Below are positions 61,585-64,000 of a DNA stretch of 64,000 nucleotides, one piece after another. Source of the stretch: Streptomyces sp. HUAS ZL42. GTDB taxonomy: Bacteria > Actinomycetota > Actinomycetes > Streptomycetales > Streptomycetaceae. The notes below the pieces were generated by a model. That model had not been told where the DNA came from and ran no database searches. It worked only from the letters and a program-made list of their open reading frames with translations. Positions within the stretch are counted from its first letter, which is position 1, and each line of letters starts with the position of its first letter. The translations under genes and the position numbers were made by a program. The DNA lies in assembly GCF_040782645.1 (NCBI RefSeq), contig NZ_CP160403.1, positions 5,367,001 through 5,431,000 on the forward strand. The letters run 5' to 3'.

Positions 61585-62769
61585 ATGGACACCCGCTTCA
61601 CCGCCGAACAGGACGAGATCCGCCGCACGGTGCGGGAACTGCTGCACAAACGCTGCGGCCCGCAGGACGTGCGGGCCGCCGTCGACACCCCCGCCGGGCA
61701 CGACCCGGCCCTCTGGGCCGCCCTCGCCGAACAGCTCGGCCTGCCCGGGCTCGCGCTGCCCGAGGCGTACGGCGGTGCCGGCTGCTCCGTGACCGAACTC
61801 GCCCTGGTCGGCGAGGAGGTGGGACGGACGCTCTCCCCCTCGCCCCTGCTCGCCACCGCCGTCCTCACGGCCCCGCTCGTCCTCGCCCTCGGCACCGACG
61901 CCCAGCGCGCCGGGCTGCTCCCGCGGATGGCCTCCGGGGCCCTGACCGCCGCCCTCGCCGTCTCCGGTGCCGGACTCACCAGGGCCCTCGCGCTGACCTG
62001 CGGCAACGACGGCGACTGGGCCGGTGGGGGGCGCGCGGGAGGCGTTCAGGCCCGGCGCGCGGAGGGCGGATGGCGGTTGTACGGGGAGGCCGACCAGGTG
62101 CTGGACGGGCACAGCGCCGGACTCCTCCTGGTCGCCGCCCACACGGGCGGGTTCGCCCGGTCGCGCACGCTCCTGTTCCTCGTCACGGGGGACGCCGAAG
62201 GGCTCGTGCGCGTACGGCAGACCGCCCTCGACGCGACCCGGCCGCGCGCCCGCGTCCAGCTCCGCGATGTCCGGGCCGAGTTGCTCGGCGACGAGCGCGC
62301 GGACGTACTGGCCGCCCTGTCCGCCACCGGCGACACCGCCGCCGCCGTCCTCGCCTGCGAGGCCGTCGGGGCCGCCGACCGGGTGCTGGAGCGGACCGTC
62401 GAGTACGTCGGACAGCGCGAGCAGTTCGGGCGGGCGATCGGATCCTTCCAGGCGGTGAAGCACCAGCTGGCCGACGTGTACGTCCAGGTGCAGGCGGCGC
62501 GCTCGGCGGCGTACTACTCCGCCTGGGCGACGGCACACACGGAACGGGTCGGCGGGCTCGCGCTCGCCCAGGCCCTTGAGGCGCTGCGGACCGCCGCCGG
62601 GGAGGCGATCCAGCTGCACGGCGGCATCGGTTTCACCTGGGAACACGAGGCCCACCTGTACTTCAAGCGGGCCGCGGGCGACGAACTGCTCTTCGGGCCG
62701 GTCCACCGGCTGCGCGCGCACGCGGCCGACACGGCCCGGCTCTTCGAACTGCCGGAGGTGACGGTGTGA
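61585..62769 (+). CDS. acyl-CoA dehydrogenase
   Basis: A 394-residue acyl-CoA dehydrogenase. N-terminal segment RFTAEQDEIRRTVRELLHKRC and GLALPEAYGGAGCSVTELALVGEEVG; FAD contacts in GQREQFGRAIGSFQAVKHQLADVYV; and C-terminal QLHGGIGFTWEHEAHLYFKRA. The helix around the catalytic base is atypical (IQLHGGIGFTWEHE, with an E in TWEHE). Small-chain family members of this type (FadE/ChsE-like) work as heteromers in steroid degradation. The ATG at 61585 has GGAGGGAGAGG upstream. It overlaps the next gene by GTGA-style coupling. Confidence 0.9.
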   Translation: MDTRFTAEQDEIRRTVRELLHKRCGPQDVRAAVDTPAGHDPALWAALAEQLGLPGLALPEAYGGAGCSVTELALVGEEVGRTLSPSPLLATAVLTAPLVLALGTDAQRAGLLPRMASGALTAALAVSGAGLTRALALTCGNDGDWAGGGRAGGVQARRAEGGWRLYGEADQVLDGHSAGLLLVAAHTGGFARSRTLLFLVTGDAEGLVRVRQTALDATRPRARVQLRDVRAELLGDERADVLAALSATGDTAAAVLACEAVGAADRVLERTVEYVGQREQFGRAIGSFQAVKHQLADVYVQVQAARSAAYYSAWATAHTERVGGLALAQALEALRTAAGEAIQLHGGIGFTWEHEAHLYFKRAAGDELLFGPVHRLRAHAADTARLFELPEVTV

Positions 62770-63254
62770 TCGGCGAACGCGTGGTGCAGAGAGTGTCCTC
62801 GACGCGGACCTTCGCGAAGGTCGCGCCCCATGTCATTCCCGCGCTCGACCGCGCCGTACACCGCCTCACCCGCGGAAAGGTGCTGCTCAGCGCACAGATG
62901 CTGCCGGGGGTGATCCTGACCTCGACCGGAGCGAGAAGCGGACAGGCGCGGCGCACGCCGCTCGCCTGCATGCCGGAGGACGACGGGCGGAGCTGGCTGC
63001 TCATCGGCTCCAACTTCGGACGGACCGGCCACCCCGCCTGGACCCACAATCTCCTCGCCCACCCCGACGCCGAGATCAGCTGGAAGGGCGCGGACATCCC
63101 CGTCGCGGCCCGGCTTCTCGAGGGCGAGGAGCGGGCCGCCGCCTGGAAGGCGGTGCTGGCCTTCTGGCCGCCGTACGCGACGTACCAGGCGCGGGTGGAC
63201 CGCGAGATACGGCTGTTCCGGATCACGCCTCTACAGCGCCGCCGGCCCCTGTAG
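62766..63254 (+). CDS. deazaflavin (F420)-dependent nitroreductase-family protein
   Basis: A 162-residue split-barrel protein of the DDN/FDOR type: VILTSTGARSGQARRTPLACM, WLLIGSNFGRTGHPAWTHNLLAHPDAEISW and the C-terminal WPPYATYQARVDREIRLFRITPL. Members reduce with F420H2 or quinones. The GTG start overlaps the dehydrogenase stop, so they act together. Its end overlaps the convergent LysE gene by 24 bp. Confidence 0.9.
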   Translation: MIGERVVQRVSSTRTFAKVAPHVIPALDRAVHRLTRGKVLLSAQMLPGVILTSTGARSGQARRTPLACMPEDDGRSWLLIGSNFGRTGHPAWTHNLLAHPDAEISWKGADIPVAARLLEGEERAAAWKAVLAFWPPYATYQARVDREIRLFRITPLQRRRPL

Positions 63255-63869
63255 CGTCGCCAGTCGCTCCACCAGCAGAACCGCGCCGATGCCGAGCATC
63301 GCCGCCCCCGACGTCCGGGTCACCGCGCGGGCCGCCACGGGCCGGGCGTGCAGCACCGCCCGGGCCCCCACGCCGACCGCCAGATAGACGGCGGCGCAGC
63401 ACACCATGTGCAGCAGGCCCATTGCGGCGGTCTGCGCGGCGACCGGAAGGTGCGCACCTGCGACGGAGAGGAACTGGGGCAGCACCGAGAGGTAGAGCAG
63501 CAGACCCTTGGGGTTCAGGCCGCTGATCGTGGCGCCGCGCAGGAAGACGCGCGCACCGCCCGAGGCCACGGCTTCCCCTGCCTGTGGCGCGCCCGGCCTG
63601 CGCAGCACCCCCCACCCCAGCCACACCAGATATCCCGCCCCGGCCACCGTCAGCGCGGTGAGCAGCCCCGGTGACCCGGCGACCAGGACCGCGAGCCCGG
63701 CCACGGCGAGCACCGTGTGGAGTGCGTAGCCCGCGACCAGCCCCGCCACGGCGGCCCCCACCGACCGCCCGCGCAGCCCCGCGGCGATCACGTACGCCCA
63801 GTCCGCGCCCGGCACGCACACCAGCAGCAGATCCACGGCGAGGAAAGAAATCAGCGTTCCCGAGTTCAT
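63231..63869 (-). CDS. LysE-family amino acid exporter
   Basis: A 212-residue membrane protein with about six helices: LISFLAVDLLLVCVPGADWAYVIAAGLRGRSVGAAVAGLVAGY, the consensus LNPKGLLLYLSVLPQF, and RAVTRTSGAAMLGIGAVLLVERL. It exports amino acids or related compounds. The ATG at 63869 is chosen because the upstream frame extension is AT-rich and unlike the family. It is divergent from the Lrp-type regulator, the usual arrangement for this pair. Confidence 0.9.
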   Translation of the reverse strand: MNSGTLISFLAVDLLLVCVPGADWAYVIAAGLRGRSVGAAVAGLVAGYALHTVLAVAGLAVLVAGSPGLLTALTVAGAGYLVWLGWGVLRRPGAPQAGEAVASGGARVFLRGATISGLNPKGLLLYLSVLPQFLSVAGAHLPVAAQTAAMGLLHMVCCAAVYLAVGVGARAVLHARPVAARAVTRTSGAAMLGIGAVLLVERLATLQGPAAL

Positions 63870-63951
63870 GTGGGGGACATTAGGCGCGATTGCCTCGAAG
63901 GTGTTCCCGAAGTTTTCCCTCATCGGCCCGATGTGGGGGAAGATCTGCCCC

Positions 63952-64000
63952 ATGGATGACGTGGACCGGAAGATTCTTGCCGAGCTGCAGCAGGACGGGC
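63952..64000 (+). CDS. Lrp/AsnC-family regulator, 3'-truncated by window edge
   Basis: Only the first 16 residues (MDDVDRKILAELQQDG) are in the window. They match the first helix of Lrp/AsnC DNA-binding domains (LDxxDRKIL..LQ.DGR). Divergence from the LysE gene with an 82-bp shared promoter supports the call. Confidence 0.75.
   Translation, partial: MDDVDRKILAELQQDG

Overview
The window is high-GC actinobacterial DNA with strong Streptomyces character: GC-rich third codon positions, ATGA/GTGA start-stop overlaps, gamma-butyrolactone-type regulators and one TTA codon. It holds what looks like a complete type II polyketide cluster for an angucyclinone (about 8.5-53.8 kb), flanked on both sides by acyl-CoA and steroid/lipid-type catabolic genes.

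Left flank (1-8.4 kb): the 3' part of an acyl-CoA dehydrogenase, a zinc alcohol dehydrogenase, a GlxA-type regulator divergent from an MFS transporter, a broken helix-turn-helix gene, and a minus-strand set of flavin reductase, enoyl-CoA hydratase and NDP-forming acyl-CoA ligase. Right flank (53.8-64 kb): two flavin oxidases, a DoxX-like membrane protein with a DUF35 protein, two GNAT acetyltransferases, a PNPOx-like oxidase, a thiolase-fold protein lacking the usual cysteine, an acyl-CoA dehydrogenase, a deazaflavin-dependent reductase, a LysE exporter and the start of an Lrp regulator. Six copies of one palindrome (consensus CTGACGknnyrTCAGAT) lie upstream of genes in both flanks. This suggests one TetR-type regulon now split by the polyketide cluster.

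Regulatory block (8.4-13.2 kb): two gamma-butyrolactone-receptor-like TetR proteins, an OmpR-type response regulator with a degenerate acidic pocket, an AfsA homologue and an NAD-dependent reductase, with shared CAGAC-YT-GTCTG palindromes in front of them. Biosynthesis (13.3-41.7 kb): aldo/keto reductase, biotin carboxylase/BCCP, MFS exporter, TetR, carboxyltransferase, then cyclase-KSalpha-CLF-ACP-ketoreductase-aromatase in the classical angucycline order, a phosphopantetheinyl transferase, a PgaE/UrdE-type hydroxylase and a PgaM/UrdM-type hydroxylase-reductase fusion with an internal ribosome-binding site. These are followed by several SDRs, a second exporter, an O-methyltransferase and a set of small and flavin-dependent oxygenases. 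No glycosyltransferase or deoxysugar gene is visible, so the product is probably a methylated, heavily oxidised, possibly ring-rearranged angucyclinone.

Support block (41.8-53.8 kb): MarR with a divergent NAD(P)H oxidoreductase, a carboxylase epsilon subunit, an alpha/beta hydrolase whose N-terminus is 22 exact-length copies of an 11-residue (33-bp) repeat, and a methyl-cycle cassette (MetK, adenosine-kinase-like PfkB, MetH, MetF, SAH hydrolase) that would regenerate SAM for the methyltransferase. The least ordinary features are the minisatellite-hydrolase fusion, the internal start in the oxygenase-reductase fusion, the methyl-cycle cassette, and the split operator regulon around the cluster.
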